From NCBI GenBank assembly GCA_034509425.1, contig JAVTVJ010000343.1:1824501-1888500 (forward strand): 64,000 nt of DNA, written 5' to 3'. This document shows positions 47,601-55,264 of this stretch, piece by piece. A model generated the notes under the pieces. It had not been told where the DNA came from. It saw only the letters and a list, made by a program, of their open reading frames with translations, and searched no databases. The number at the start of each line of letters is the position of its first letter. Positions within the stretch are counted from its first letter, which is position 1. Origin of the DNA: Eopsaltria australis (Eukaryota; Chordata; Aves; Passeriformes; Petroicidae). Both the position numbers and the translations under genes were made by a program.

Positions 47601-50600
47601 TCATTAGAAGGACTGCCAAATTCATTGCCATTCTTCAAAACCAGAATCACCAATGTCCTGTATTGGCAGAACAGGCAATGATCCTAGAAAAAACAAGAAT
47701 TTGCAGTTGGAGACTTGACTCTTCACCTTTCAGCTGCTTCCATATAAACATTTTATGATTTATCTTAGTTTCTGCAGTGGTAGAAATACAATTTCCAGTA
47801 CAATGGTCAGGAAGTTTCCCTGAGTAAGTAGGTTTTGCCAAAAGGTTTTTTAAACCCTTCAAAAGTAAATTTTAAATAATTCCCTCAATAAAAATTCAAG
47901 AGGGGAGAAATTTTGTAAATGCAGCTTTTGAGGAAAACAAAAAAAAAAAAAATCCTGACCAGTTGTAATGCAATGGCAATGAAATGTCTACTGTGAATAA
48001 AAACATTAAAATCTTTTTCTTCTTCTTTACAAATCACACTGGAAAGTTCATAGCCTCTCAGAGATTTGGGATTCCACCTCATTCTTAAAGGTAATGGAAA
48101 GACTCCCACTAAGTTAAATATGCTTGTTATTCATGTAAACAGCATCAAAACTCCTGGAAGACTTCCTGCCTACATGAAAAGTATTCAAGGCTGATCAGGG
48201 ACAGGCTATGGTTCCCGATTTGAAGGCAGAGAGCTAGGATTTAGAATCCAGTGCATGTCAAGCCAGTAGCAGATGCCCTGCCCAATGAGGGACATCATGC
48301 CTGCTCTGATGGATTCATAGCTGCAGGGTCAGGAGCACCCCAGGTGCAGATCCCCTGCAGTACAGGAATGCTCAGACTTTCATGCTGAATGCAGCACTAC
48401 AGCTACTTTCTTCTCCTCTGACCCTGTTCTTGGGCTTCAGATTAAGCAGTGGCTCAGCTTCAACAGCATGGAAGTTGTTTATTGAGTAAACGTCTTCCAT
48501 ATATCATGGCAAAAATGGCAGTAGGACACTTGCCTAAAGCCAAGCTTTGTATGTTTCAAGATAAAAGTCCTTAGAATCACAGTTTCCTTCTTTTTTTGGG
48601 TGAATTCCAGTGCTTTCTGATGCTGGAAATGCCACTGAGATGAGTACTTCTAAACAGTTTAAACCTCCTTACAGGAGAGCAGCATTGGAAGGGTATCAGC
48701 TCAATTGCCAGAAGAAACACTTCTTATTGTGCATTTGTGATTAAACACAGGAATAATGGGACTCTGAATTGGTTGCACAATATTTTGTAGGTTTAGCAGC
48801 ATAAAAATTAAGCAAAACTGGGGATTAAGTAGACTAGTCTCACTGCCTAAAGACTCCAGCATATTCAGGTGCAATGGTGCCATCTAATATACTCATGAGT
48901 CCACCAACATGTGAGTAACACACCTCAGGGATCAACACACAAAATAAGAAATAAGTAGTGGTAGTCATAAAATAATTCCATTCAAGGCAATTCTTTAGAT
49001 TTCAAACTGTGCTCATGTCCTATGCTGGAATAAAAAGCACCATGTTCCTAATGCCTTTGTGAAAATGTACCTTGTCAAAATGTTCAAGTTCTGCTTGACA
49101 GCCTCAGACTTTCCTTTCTTATGCTGTCTTTCTTGTTCCCTCTAAACCAAGCTTACAGTGACATGACCACAGGCAGGATCAGACAAACCTTTCAGGTACA
49201 TTCCCTAGAAAAATTACCAAATGCTGGAACATTTCAGCTCTGGAACATTTCTGCACTTCTGTGAAAAAGTATTTGCTACAAGATTCATAACTGGGTGCTG
49301 CAGCTGAGTTTTCTTTGGGATCTTTCACACACTGAGAGAGCTGTTATTGCACAGGACCCTATCTTCAGAGCTCCTCACAGCTGAAAAGACCTTAGGGATC
49401 TGTCCATAAAGGTTTGATACTCGGCAGTGCCAAGCATAATCATTCAGTGCCTAGCCCCAGAAAGGAATTTGTGATGCCAGATTAAGCACCGAAGTTTCCT
49501 GGGCAGTGCGGGAGTCTCGAGGTGGATTTCACGCTGCCTGGCACGTCAGGGGCAAGATGCCTGTGCTGCCCAGCAGGAAATTATGAGGAGAGGAATGCAC
49601 CAGAGAGCCTCCTCTCTCAGAGGGCCCCTCTTAGGGCCATAGGCAGTGAGATGGGCTGGGAAACCCATCTCCATCCTTTTGAATCGAGACACATGGCTCA
49701 CTCCTAGCATCCAATAGGACACGGCACAGTATCATTTAGGTATCTTGGCAGTTCAAAACTGCCAGTCTGGCAGTTCAATAGAAAAGAAGGTACAAACCAG
49801 TGAAAATTTGACGTGGAATGTGACTTAGGAGCAATGGGAGCCTGACCTGGGAAGGTTTACCTGATGCACTCACTGGATAAGGAAGCACAGACAGAGCTCC
49901 AGGAGCAAGAACTGGATGTTCCTAATTCCAGTCCCGGAGTCAGGGCGCCTGCAGATAGGTGTGGTGAAGCTGAGCACTGCCACACCTAAGGCCACTCCTG
50001 GATCTGGCCCTCATTGCTCCGCGCACACACACTGACAACAGCATGCCCTAGATTAGCCACACTTGCTTTCATTTGGTGTAACTGAAAGGATTTTAAAATT
50101 ACATGTCTATTTCTTCAGCTATGCTGTTTGCTTGCTTACTTACTACAGTCACACTGGAAAATTAAAGTAGTCAGGCAACTTTTTAAAACTTTTTAGAATG
50201 CCTGTGCACTAGCAAAATATTATGATAGTCAGAATGTATAGTCTTACAGAAATTATATATGATTGTTTCTGTATGTGCATTTACACATTTCAAATGGCTT
50301 CCTTTTTAATAAAAACCTTTAATAAAACAGAAACTTTCAATAGTTTTAGCTTATTCAAGAGTTTTTGCTTTATCTCAGCAATCAGAGTAATTTTCCGTAC
50401 TCAATGGGCTAAATTCTCTACCAAACTCCCTATTTTCTGATTATTACAGTTCATGATATATTTGAGTGTATCATATTTGAACTCCATCCTGATTCTGCAA
50501 ACACCTAAATGCATACTTAAGACTAAGTATGCACCTTTTATTGCATTAAGATACATGCATCAGGATGTATGCTTACTTAAAGGCTGCAACAGAGTATTTC

Positions 50601-51924
50601 TGCAGGAAGTAAGGATGGCAGACCAACTTGCCTGACTCAAGGATCAGGCCCCCAGCTGCAAAGTTAGCCACGGAAGGAGGAGAGTACCAATTTTTGGTTT
50701 TTCAGAATCCTAATTACCTGATCACTAAGCAAATTGTGACACAGCCTTTTTAAATGTCACAAGCAGAGGTTAGAAGTTCTAACTTTGATAAAAAAGTTTT
50801 ATCAGCATGAGCAAGATGGTATTTTTTATATTAATCTGTGCTGCAAAGTCAGAGTTCTGAATGAAACAACTGTAGTGTGCGTAAACTTACTTATTTTGTT
50901 CCCAGAGCTTTAATCCTTGCATTATCTTCGAGGTAAGAAGATACAAAGTTCATAATTCATAGAGATTTACTGGATTTTAAATAGCTATCTGGCACACCAT
51001 TACCTGACGTTCTTTAGATTATTATGCTGTACTCATTTCTCTGTTTGGGACATAGAAGCTAACTAAAAACATGACATATAAGCTGCACAAAACTCAGTGA
51101 AACTATGCAATGCTAATGTTTTCCACATGAGGGAAGAGGTGGCCTTCCTTACTCTTACAGTGCTGTCTTTTATGTTTTTCTCGGGATGAAAGTGAATGGT
51201 GGAAAAGCAGAGTAAGGAGGAGGCATACTCTACTCATAAATATTTGCTTTTCATCGATCCGTTGTACTGTCTCGCGACTGTCATTATACCCGGCGTTATT
51301 TTAAGAAAAACAGGACCGTGCTCAAATGACAGCAGAGCGACCAAGAAAAAGTCAGTCATGCACCGGGTGAACTGCGGGTTTTACGGTCCTCGTAGCCCGG
51401 GGTTTACCTGTCTCTTTTCACCTCCGCACCTCTCCCAACCGAGAGAACCACGACTTCTACCAGCCAAATCCTGCCCGGGCATCCCGCTCCGCGGAAGGGC
51501 ATCAGCCCCGTCCGTGCGCCCCGCGCCCCCCGCGCCGGGCACGGACCGCCCCAGCCCGGCTGAGCGCGGCGGCCCCGGGAGCGGCGGCCTGGCCAGGGAC
51601 CGGCAGAGAGGGAGGGAGGGAGGGTCCCCCACGGCCCCGCTCACCGATCTTGGCGAGGGACGCCAGCAGGATCCAGAGGGTGATCTCGAAGGGGATTTGC
51701 ACGTGGGGGTAGTCCAGGGTGAAGACGTGGAGCCGCGTCTCCTCGAAAGCGGTGCCGCTGGGGCTCGGAGGGGTGCCGGTGCCCATCGCCGCGGCGCCGA
51801 GCAGCTGCCCTTCCGAGGTGGCCCGCGCCTCTGCCGCGCCGGCCGCCAGCGCCGCCAGCAGCGGCAGCAGCGCGGGCACGGGCGGCCGAGGCGCGGCGGG
51901 GCGCGGGGGGCCGCGGCTGCCCAT
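20327..51924 (-). CDS. SLC9A2: SLC9A2 / NHE2, Na+/H+ exchanger (whole gene, twelve coding exons)
   Basis: Exons, in transcript order: 51924-51645, 46127-45664, 40468-40218, 33664-33447, 32015-31813, 29482-29393, 28108-28038, 26598-26437, 25865-25769, 24875-24744, 22808-22718, 20697-20327. They join into 2430 nt, or 809 residues plus stop, without interruption. The protein is an electroneutral Na+/H+ antiporter of the epithelial plasma membrane. It has a cleavable signal peptide (about 1-35), a membrane exchanger domain (about 75-475) with the catalytic FGESLLND motif (Asp244) and the YGGLRGAI arginine motif (Arg435), a calcineurin-homologous-protein binding segment just past the last helix (about 500-545), and a regulatory tail with RRRHSLRES and a C-terminal PPPRL SH3-type motif. 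Mammalian NHE2 is about 812 residues. NHE2 rather than NHE4 is indicated by the [10 protein letters not shown] and YGGLRGAI contexts and the tail. NHE2 is reported as a major hindgut brush-border exchanger in birds. Confidence 0.97.
20698..22717 (-). other. SLC9A2: SLC9A2 intron 11
   Basis: It has no recognised repeat. Several open frames of 70-137 codons on either strand have no family resemblance and no splice framing. Confidence 0.8.
22718..22808 (-). CDS. SLC9A2: SLC9A2 coding exon 11
   Basis: It encodes residues 657-686 and one base of codon 687: [20 protein letters not shown] and RVRNKASSR. The [15 protein letters not shown] block matches mammalian NHE2. The acceptor is GCATGCAG and the donor GTAATG. 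Confidence 0.93.
22809..24743 (-). other. SLC9A2: SLC9A2 intron 10
   Basis: Just inside the donor, 24670-24722, lies a long A-rich tract on plus (U-rich in the transcript). A 12-bp tandem (TTGTTTAAAACT twice) is near 23167-23191. The rest is plain. Confidence 0.8.
24670..24722 (-). repeat. U-rich (poly-T on minus) tract at the start of intron 10
   Basis: A runs of about 9, 13 and 14 are broken by GCAAACAGATT and a single G on the plus strand. In the transcript this is a U-rich stretch beginning about 20 nt after the exon 10 donor. Confidence 0.85.
24744..24875 (-). CDS. SLC9A2: SLC9A2 coding exon 10
   Basis: It encodes residues 613-656: [20 protein letters not shown] and [20 protein letters not shown], then RERP. 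The RRRHSLRES segment is a likely basophilic kinase site, conserved in NHE2. The acceptor is TTTTCAG. The donor GTACTT is weak. Retention of the intron would add a short Phe-rich tail before a stop. Confidence 0.92.
24876..25768 (-). other. SLC9A2: SLC9A2 intron 9
   Basis: It is 893 nt, AT-rich, with no element recognised. Confidence 0.8.
25769..25865 (-). CDS. SLC9A2: SLC9A2 coding exon 9
   Basis: It encodes residues 580-612: [20 protein letters not shown] and [13 protein letters not shown]. The LYQIR-R segment is shared with mammalian NHE2. The acceptor is GCCACAG and the donor GTAAGG. A CT-rich microsatellite sits directly upstream of the acceptor (see findings). Confidence 0.93.
25866..26436 (-). 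other. SLC9A2: SLC9A2 intron 8
   Basis: It is 571 nt and contains the GA/CT microsatellite adjacent to exon 9. The remainder shows nothing recognisable. Confidence 0.8.
25897..25940. repeat. (GA)n / (CT)n microsatellite beside exon 9
   Basis: About 44 bp of GGGAGAGAGA-type sequence lies on plus, with an A-run at 25878-25887 between it and the exon. On the transcribed strand it reads as an almost pure CU tract 32-75 nt before the exon 9 acceptor. Confidence 0.9.
26437..26598 (-). CDS. SLC9A2: SLC9A2 coding exon 8
   Basis: It encodes residues 526-579 and two bases of codon 580, including [40 protein letters not shown] and [13 protein letters not shown]. The acceptor is TGTACAG and the donor GTAAGC. 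The opposite strand is open across the exon (26392-26631), but that is only a shadow. Confidence 0.95.
26599..28037 (-). other. SLC9A2: SLC9A2 intron 7
   Basis: It holds a short ATG trinucleotide run at about 27453-27464 and is otherwise ordinary. Confidence 0.8.
28038..28108 (-). CDS. SLC9A2: SLC9A2 coding exon 7 (CHP-binding segment)
   Basis: This 71-nt exon encodes [20 protein letters not shown] and WRD plus two bases of the next Lys (503-526). The region binds calcineurin-homologous protein in plasma-membrane NHEs. The acceptor is CCTTTAG and the donor GTAAGA. Confidence 0.95.
28109..29392 (-). other. SLC9A2: SLC9A2 intron 6
   Basis: It is AT-rich, with no repeat family or extra exon recognised. 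Confidence 0.8.
29393..29482 (-). CDS. SLC9A2: SLC9A2 coding exon 6
   Basis: This 90-nt exon encodes residues 473-502 ([20 protein letters not shown] and [10 protein letters not shown]), the end of the membrane domain and the start of the cytoplasmic tail. The acceptor is CTTCACAG and the donor GTATGT. It has phase 0 at both ends, so skipping it would keep the frame. Confidence 0.95.
29483..31812 (-). other. SLC9A2: SLC9A2 intron 5
   Basis: It contains the antisense CR1 remnant near 30.8-31.0 kb. A 150-codon open frame on plus (30438-30890) partly overlaps that remnant and is not considered a gene. Confidence 0.8.
30815..30968 (+). mobile_element. Degenerate CR1 3'-end fragment in SLC9A2 intron 5
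   Basis: CCAGAGAGGCTGGGGTATTTCC, spread across 30828-30849, is followed by GACATGGCCCTGAGTAAC and GGGCTAGAGGCCCCCAGAG. These track the familiar CR1 3' region in order, with many changes. It lies antisense to the host gene. Confidence 0.65.
31813..32015 (-). CDS. SLC9A2: SLC9A2 coding exon 5 (arginine motif)
   Basis: It encodes residues 405-472: [20 protein letters not shown], then [20 protein letters not shown] with Arg435, and the helix [16 protein letters not shown]. The acceptor is CCCTCAG and the donor GTAGTA, which deviates from GTAAGT. The exon was found by translation because its frame is short. Confidence 0.95.
32632..32717. repeat. Two-copy 43-bp tandem duplication
   Basis: Two adjacent units start TTGGCTGCTTTTCA and end GGGGTTGCAGG. 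They differ by one base (CACC against CAGC). The near-identity implies a recent event. Confidence 0.95.
33041..33110. repeat. (AAAC)n-like A-rich tract
   Basis: About 70 bp is composed almost only of A and C in AAAC/AAAAC words (GTTT-rich in the transcript). Confidence 0.85.
33447..33664 (-). CDS. SLC9A2: SLC9A2 coding exon 4
   Basis: It covers residues 332-404: [20 protein letters not shown], the [20 protein letters not shown] helix and [20 protein letters not shown]. The acceptor is CTTTCAG and the donor GTAAGC. Beyond the donor the frame stays open for a while, but the residues are unlike any NHE, confirming the junction. Confidence 0.96.
33665..40217 (-). other. SLC9A2: SLC9A2 intron 3
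   Basis: This is the longest intron, 6.55 kb. It includes an A-run of about 22 at 37482-37503 and a short 15-bp direct repeat (ACTCTAAACCAAACC twice) near 34961-34990. No additional exon, LINE or LTR was recognised. Confidence 0.75.
40218..40468 (-). CDS. SLC9A2: SLC9A2 coding exon 3
   Basis: It encodes residues 249-331 and two bases of codon 332. [15 protein letters not shown] opens the exon, followed by [35 protein letters not shown] and [12 protein letters not shown]. The acceptor is CCTCATAG and the donor GTAAGT. The KSFCQM loop is typical of NHE2. Confidence 0.96.
40469..45663 (-). other. SLC9A2: SLC9A2 intron 2
   Basis: It includes a GC-richer patch at about 43600-43880 of unknown origin and a short two-copy tandem repeat at 44785-44854. 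No other exon was recognised. Confidence 0.75.
44785..44854. repeat. Two-copy tandem repeat (32 and 35 bp)
   Basis: Two adjacent units both begin CAGGTGAG and contain AAAGTCCAAGAAAAGGG. The second has a 3-bp insertion before AAAGTCC. Confidence 0.85.
45664..46127 (-). CDS. SLC9A2: SLC9A2 coding exon 2 (catalytic core)
   Basis: It encodes residues 94-248, beginning [15 protein letters not shown]. It includes [36 protein letters not shown] and [12 protein letters not shown], with the essential Asn243-Asp244 pair of the transport site. The acceptor is TTTGAAG and the donor GTAAGT. This is the largest internal exon and the most conserved part of the protein. Confidence 0.97.
49746..49764. repeat. 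8-bp perfect hairpin with partial direct repeat
   Basis: TGGCAGTT and AACTGCCA pair around CAA. The left arm plus CAA recurs immediately after it (TGGCAGTTCAA, about 49769-49779). Confidence 0.7.
51610..51624 (+). other. (GGGA)n G-quadruplex motif beside the SLC9A2 exon 1 donor
   Basis: Four GGG runs with single-A loops lie on plus, 20 bp inside intron 1. Plus is the template strand for SLC9A2, so the RNA carries the C-rich complement. Confidence 0.8.
51645..51924 (-). CDS. SLC9A2: SLC9A2 coding exon 1 (signal peptide, first conserved block)
   Basis: It encodes residues 1-93 plus one base. The ATG (51922-51924) has a strong GCCATGG context. A Pro/Ala/Leu-rich signal peptide ([20 protein letters not shown]) is followed by a variable extracellular stretch and then the conserved block [20 protein letters not shown]. 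The donor is GTGAGC. The leader is very GC-rich and diverges from mammals, as expected. Confidence 0.93.
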
Positions 51925-52329
51925 GGCGTGCCCTGCGCTGCCCTACAGCCCCGCGCCGGCCGCCGCCACCATCCCCGCGCCGCGGGCACCTGCCGCCGCC
52001 GCGGCCCGCCGGCCCCGCCTCCTCCCGGTGACTGGGCGAGTCCCGGCCGGCGCCGCCAGCCGCCCGCAGCGCTCCGCTCCCCCCGGGCCGCCCCCGGGGC
52101 CGCCCCCGCGGGGCCAAGCCGTGGGGTGGCACCGCCGCAGCCGCCCCCGCCACCCCCGGGTCCGACAGGGCAGCGGCCGGGCGGGACCCTACTCCTGTTC
52201 CCAGGTCCCAGCCGCCGCCAGGTGCTGCGGCGTGAGCGGGCGCTCGGGCACACCGGCACCGCCTCCTGCCCCCCAGCACCTGCGGGGATGAACGGGGCTG
52301 CACAGGTGTAGGCAGAGCCGGGGGGTGTT

Positions 52330-53040
52330 CCTATAAGTGCACTTTAAGCGATATACGTATGCATATATTTATATAAACGAATCTAGTTAACACACTCTGT
52401 ATGGATACGCCTGTAGATACATATACACCGTCTACATACATATATCTAAAAGCAATTTAGGGACTTAATATATATGCATACATGTCTTTACACATATATG
52501 TAAACGTATACATATATATGCATATGAATGTTTATGTGTACATGGATACATATATATTAATAAAGTATTTTTAACATATATGTGTGTATGAATATATGTA
52601 TTTTGCCATTACCAAATGCAGAAAAGGTATTTCTACCCCATATATGACAGACAGCGTTCTGTTCACACTAATTAAGAGTAAAACTCTGTTAATCTGGAGT
52701 GTTAAAAGAATACCCACTGTATACATATATGTATGTAGGTTCATATATATACATGCCTGTTCTTGCATATAGATATTTTATATTCTATGATATGTAGTTA
52801 TATAGTATGTTATATATTAAATATATAAAATAATATATAATATATTGTCTATATGCTTTCACCTCTCAAGCATGGGATAGGCACAATCCCATTTCTGTTA
52901 ATTAAGAGATATACACTCTATTAATTCAGGCAGTTAAAAGTGCACACTGTATAAGCATATATGATTGCTTATACATATATTCTCATATATGTGTATATAA
53001 ATATATGACTGATAATATATTTATGTGTGAATGTATGTTC
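52330..53040. repeat. AT-rich cryptic simple-sequence block upstream of SLC9A2
   Basis: About 700 bp is dominated by TATA, CATA and ATGT words (ATATATGCATAC, TGTGTATAAATATAT) and abuts the CpG island. Within it, a non-simple segment near 52663-52740 recurs, diverged, about 230 bp further on. Confidence 0.85.
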
Positions 53041-55243
53041 CAAATATTGAACATGTGGCTGGTAAAATCCTGTTTCTGAAGGCACTGGGAGCTGATTCCA
53101 TCAGATACTGCTGACCACCAGGTTTCTATGTTTCCTGAAAGAATGGAATCTCACCCGTGATTTACTCATGACTTCACTACTTATGAGTAAGACAGTATTC
53201 CAAAGCTCAAACTCATAAAATCTTCAGAGCACACCATTCTGCATGCCTCTATAGCAAAGCACGTCTTTCTTGACTTCCAATAAAACTAAAGCAGGAAGTA
53301 GAAGTTATTTTGTCCACAAATTTATCAGTGACTACTGTTTCTGTAGGGTGTTAAAGTTCAGAATCAATTAGCTGAATATCTGTAGTTGTCATTTATCTTG
53401 AGAACCTGAAAAAAGGGCACTAAGCCTTTGGTTTTAAAGAAAAATTTTAAGACATGATATTAATAAAAAATGTTCTTTATTTATCTACAATTCAGTCAGA
53501 AAAACATGTTTTAATATCCAACCAGTATATACACCATCTAACTCTCTGGCTTAATTCAGTGTCTTAATATCTTCTTTTATTTTTTTATTAGATTCTCTGA
53601 AATAAGAGAAACACATAAATATTGCCAATTCTGAGGATATTTCCTTTATATGGAAAAGGAATACAAAAAGAAAATGGTCTTTCATTTTTTAATCTCCTTG
53701 TCGCAGTCAGACCAACCATAAGAAGAGAAGTCTAACCGTCAGGTGAAGGAAATAACATTATTTTTTATAAATAATAAATTTAATACAGGCTAAAATTATA
53801 AGATCTGTAGTGGTACTTGCTTGTCTCATTTTATGACCTTTTCTGCAGATGAAGAAAACCTTTCTAAAAAACAGTTATGAAAGCATCAATACTTGCTCTC
53901 CTAGGATCCCCTCTAGTTATCTATCTGCAGGATGCTGCACTGAACTGAAACATCTTCAGTAGTGTCAATGAAAAACATTGGCAAGAGCAAGCTGTCCCAT
54001 CGACCCTTTTCTCTAATACCAACTCATAATTCTGATCTGTGCTGGAATTCATACCCCCATTCAATAACACAGCCAAAATACACTGTAGAGCAGGGAACTG
54101 AGCCATTGTGCTAAAGCCCTGCAGATGCACCAGCTGCCAGACCAATGTTTGGAAATTTCTGAATGGGCTGAGGAATTTCACTTTGCCATAAGAGGGAAAG
54201 GAAGACTTTGAGTGGGAAAAGACTGAGTCATACAAAAGTGGAGGAAGGTCCTTTCTCATGGAAAATGTTCCTCACTCTTGCCCTGTTTATTACTGGCAGT
54301 GAGGGATGACAGAACACGGCTGCTGCATGCTGGCAGAGACAGAGATGCTTCAGCACCCAGGTCATGTGCCTTTAGTCACAAAGTTTCACCCACACACGGG
54401 AAAATGGCACCTTCCTTGGGGCATCATCCAGATATTTGCCATTGTTTGTCCTCTTACTGTCCTCCACTCCAAAAATAAAAGGGCACTCACAACAGAAATC
54501 CTTCTAGCTCTGACACTGCTGTAAGTCTGGTTAGTAGGCTAACATCCTTTTATATATCAAGGAAATGAGAAGTTGGTAAATAGGAATAAACAAAAAGAGA
54601 GAAAGATGTCATTAATCCTGAGGCTGGAGACTTACATGCCAGTAATGAAAAGGGAAATAACGCATTTTCACAGACTCAAAAATGCTGGGAGAATAAAGAA
54701 AATGGGAATTGAGATTAATTATTAAAGTTCATAGTCTATTATTACACCAAAGTAATTTTATGGATGGATTTATAGATGAGAATATCCACTATTTGAATAG
54801 GAATTGCCTCTACAGAACAGAATGATGCAGCAGAGGAGTGTACTCTATTTGATTTTGGACCTAGCTGAAACAGATGCAGCGAAGCTCAGCATGGTATGAG
54901 ATACTGAAGTGCTTGTGAAGATTCTGTCAATATTTTGACACATGTTGCTTTTCATTGCCACCAGCCCTGGTCCCACAGATGCTGAGGGTTTCACTGTGAG
55001 TGGAAGGTCTTTGAATCCAGGAGGAGCTTTGCCTGAGAAAGCCGAATGGGGTATGATATTCGTATTATCTCTGCTTCACGCAGGCAGGCTGTATGAGACA
55101 GCAGCAGCAACTCCTCTCCACTGCCCCTTGCACTGTGCCCAGCCCTGCAGGTGTCTGTGCGAGAAGCAGCTTCTCCTGAAGCCATGACTGGGGACCTCAT
55201 CATACAGAGAAAAATATCTCTGAGCTTCAATGCTGCCCAAGAA

Positions 55244-55264
55244 GGGGAGGGAGGGGGCTCAGGG
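55244..55264 (+). other. G-quadruplex-type motif
   Basis: G runs of 4, 3, 5 and 3 are separated by A, A and CTCA loops. It lies at the edge of a locally GC-richer, CpG-containing patch. Confidence 0.75.

Larger units (their letters stand above)
46128..51644 (-). other. SLC9A2: SLC9A2 intron 1
   Basis: It is 5.5 kb. The first 240 bp lie in the CpG island. A T-run of about 16 is at 47386-47401 and a small hairpin at 49746-49764. No repeat family was recognised. Confidence 0.75.
51400..52315. promoter_or_regulatory. SLC9A2: CpG island promoter and first exon of SLC9A2
   Basis: It is extremely GC- and CpG-rich, covering exon 1, the start of intron 1 and about 390 bp upstream of the ATG. It contains GC boxes (for example GGAGGCGGGGCC on the minus strand near 52010-52021) and CCCCCGGGGCC-type runs. 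The island ends abruptly at an AT-rich simple-sequence block. Every reading frame is open here, so long open frames have no coding meaning. Confidence 0.82.

Noticed and set aside
51381..52303. Long minus-strand open frames (292 and 220 codons) in the same island
   Set aside because: They are out-of-frame shadows of SLC9A2 exon 1 with low-complexity composition.
51196..52311. 371-codon plus-strand open frame over the SLC9A2 CpG island
   Set aside because: It is antisense to exon 1 and promoter. Extreme GC content leaves all six frames open, residues are Pro/Arg/Ala low complexity, and no family is recognised.
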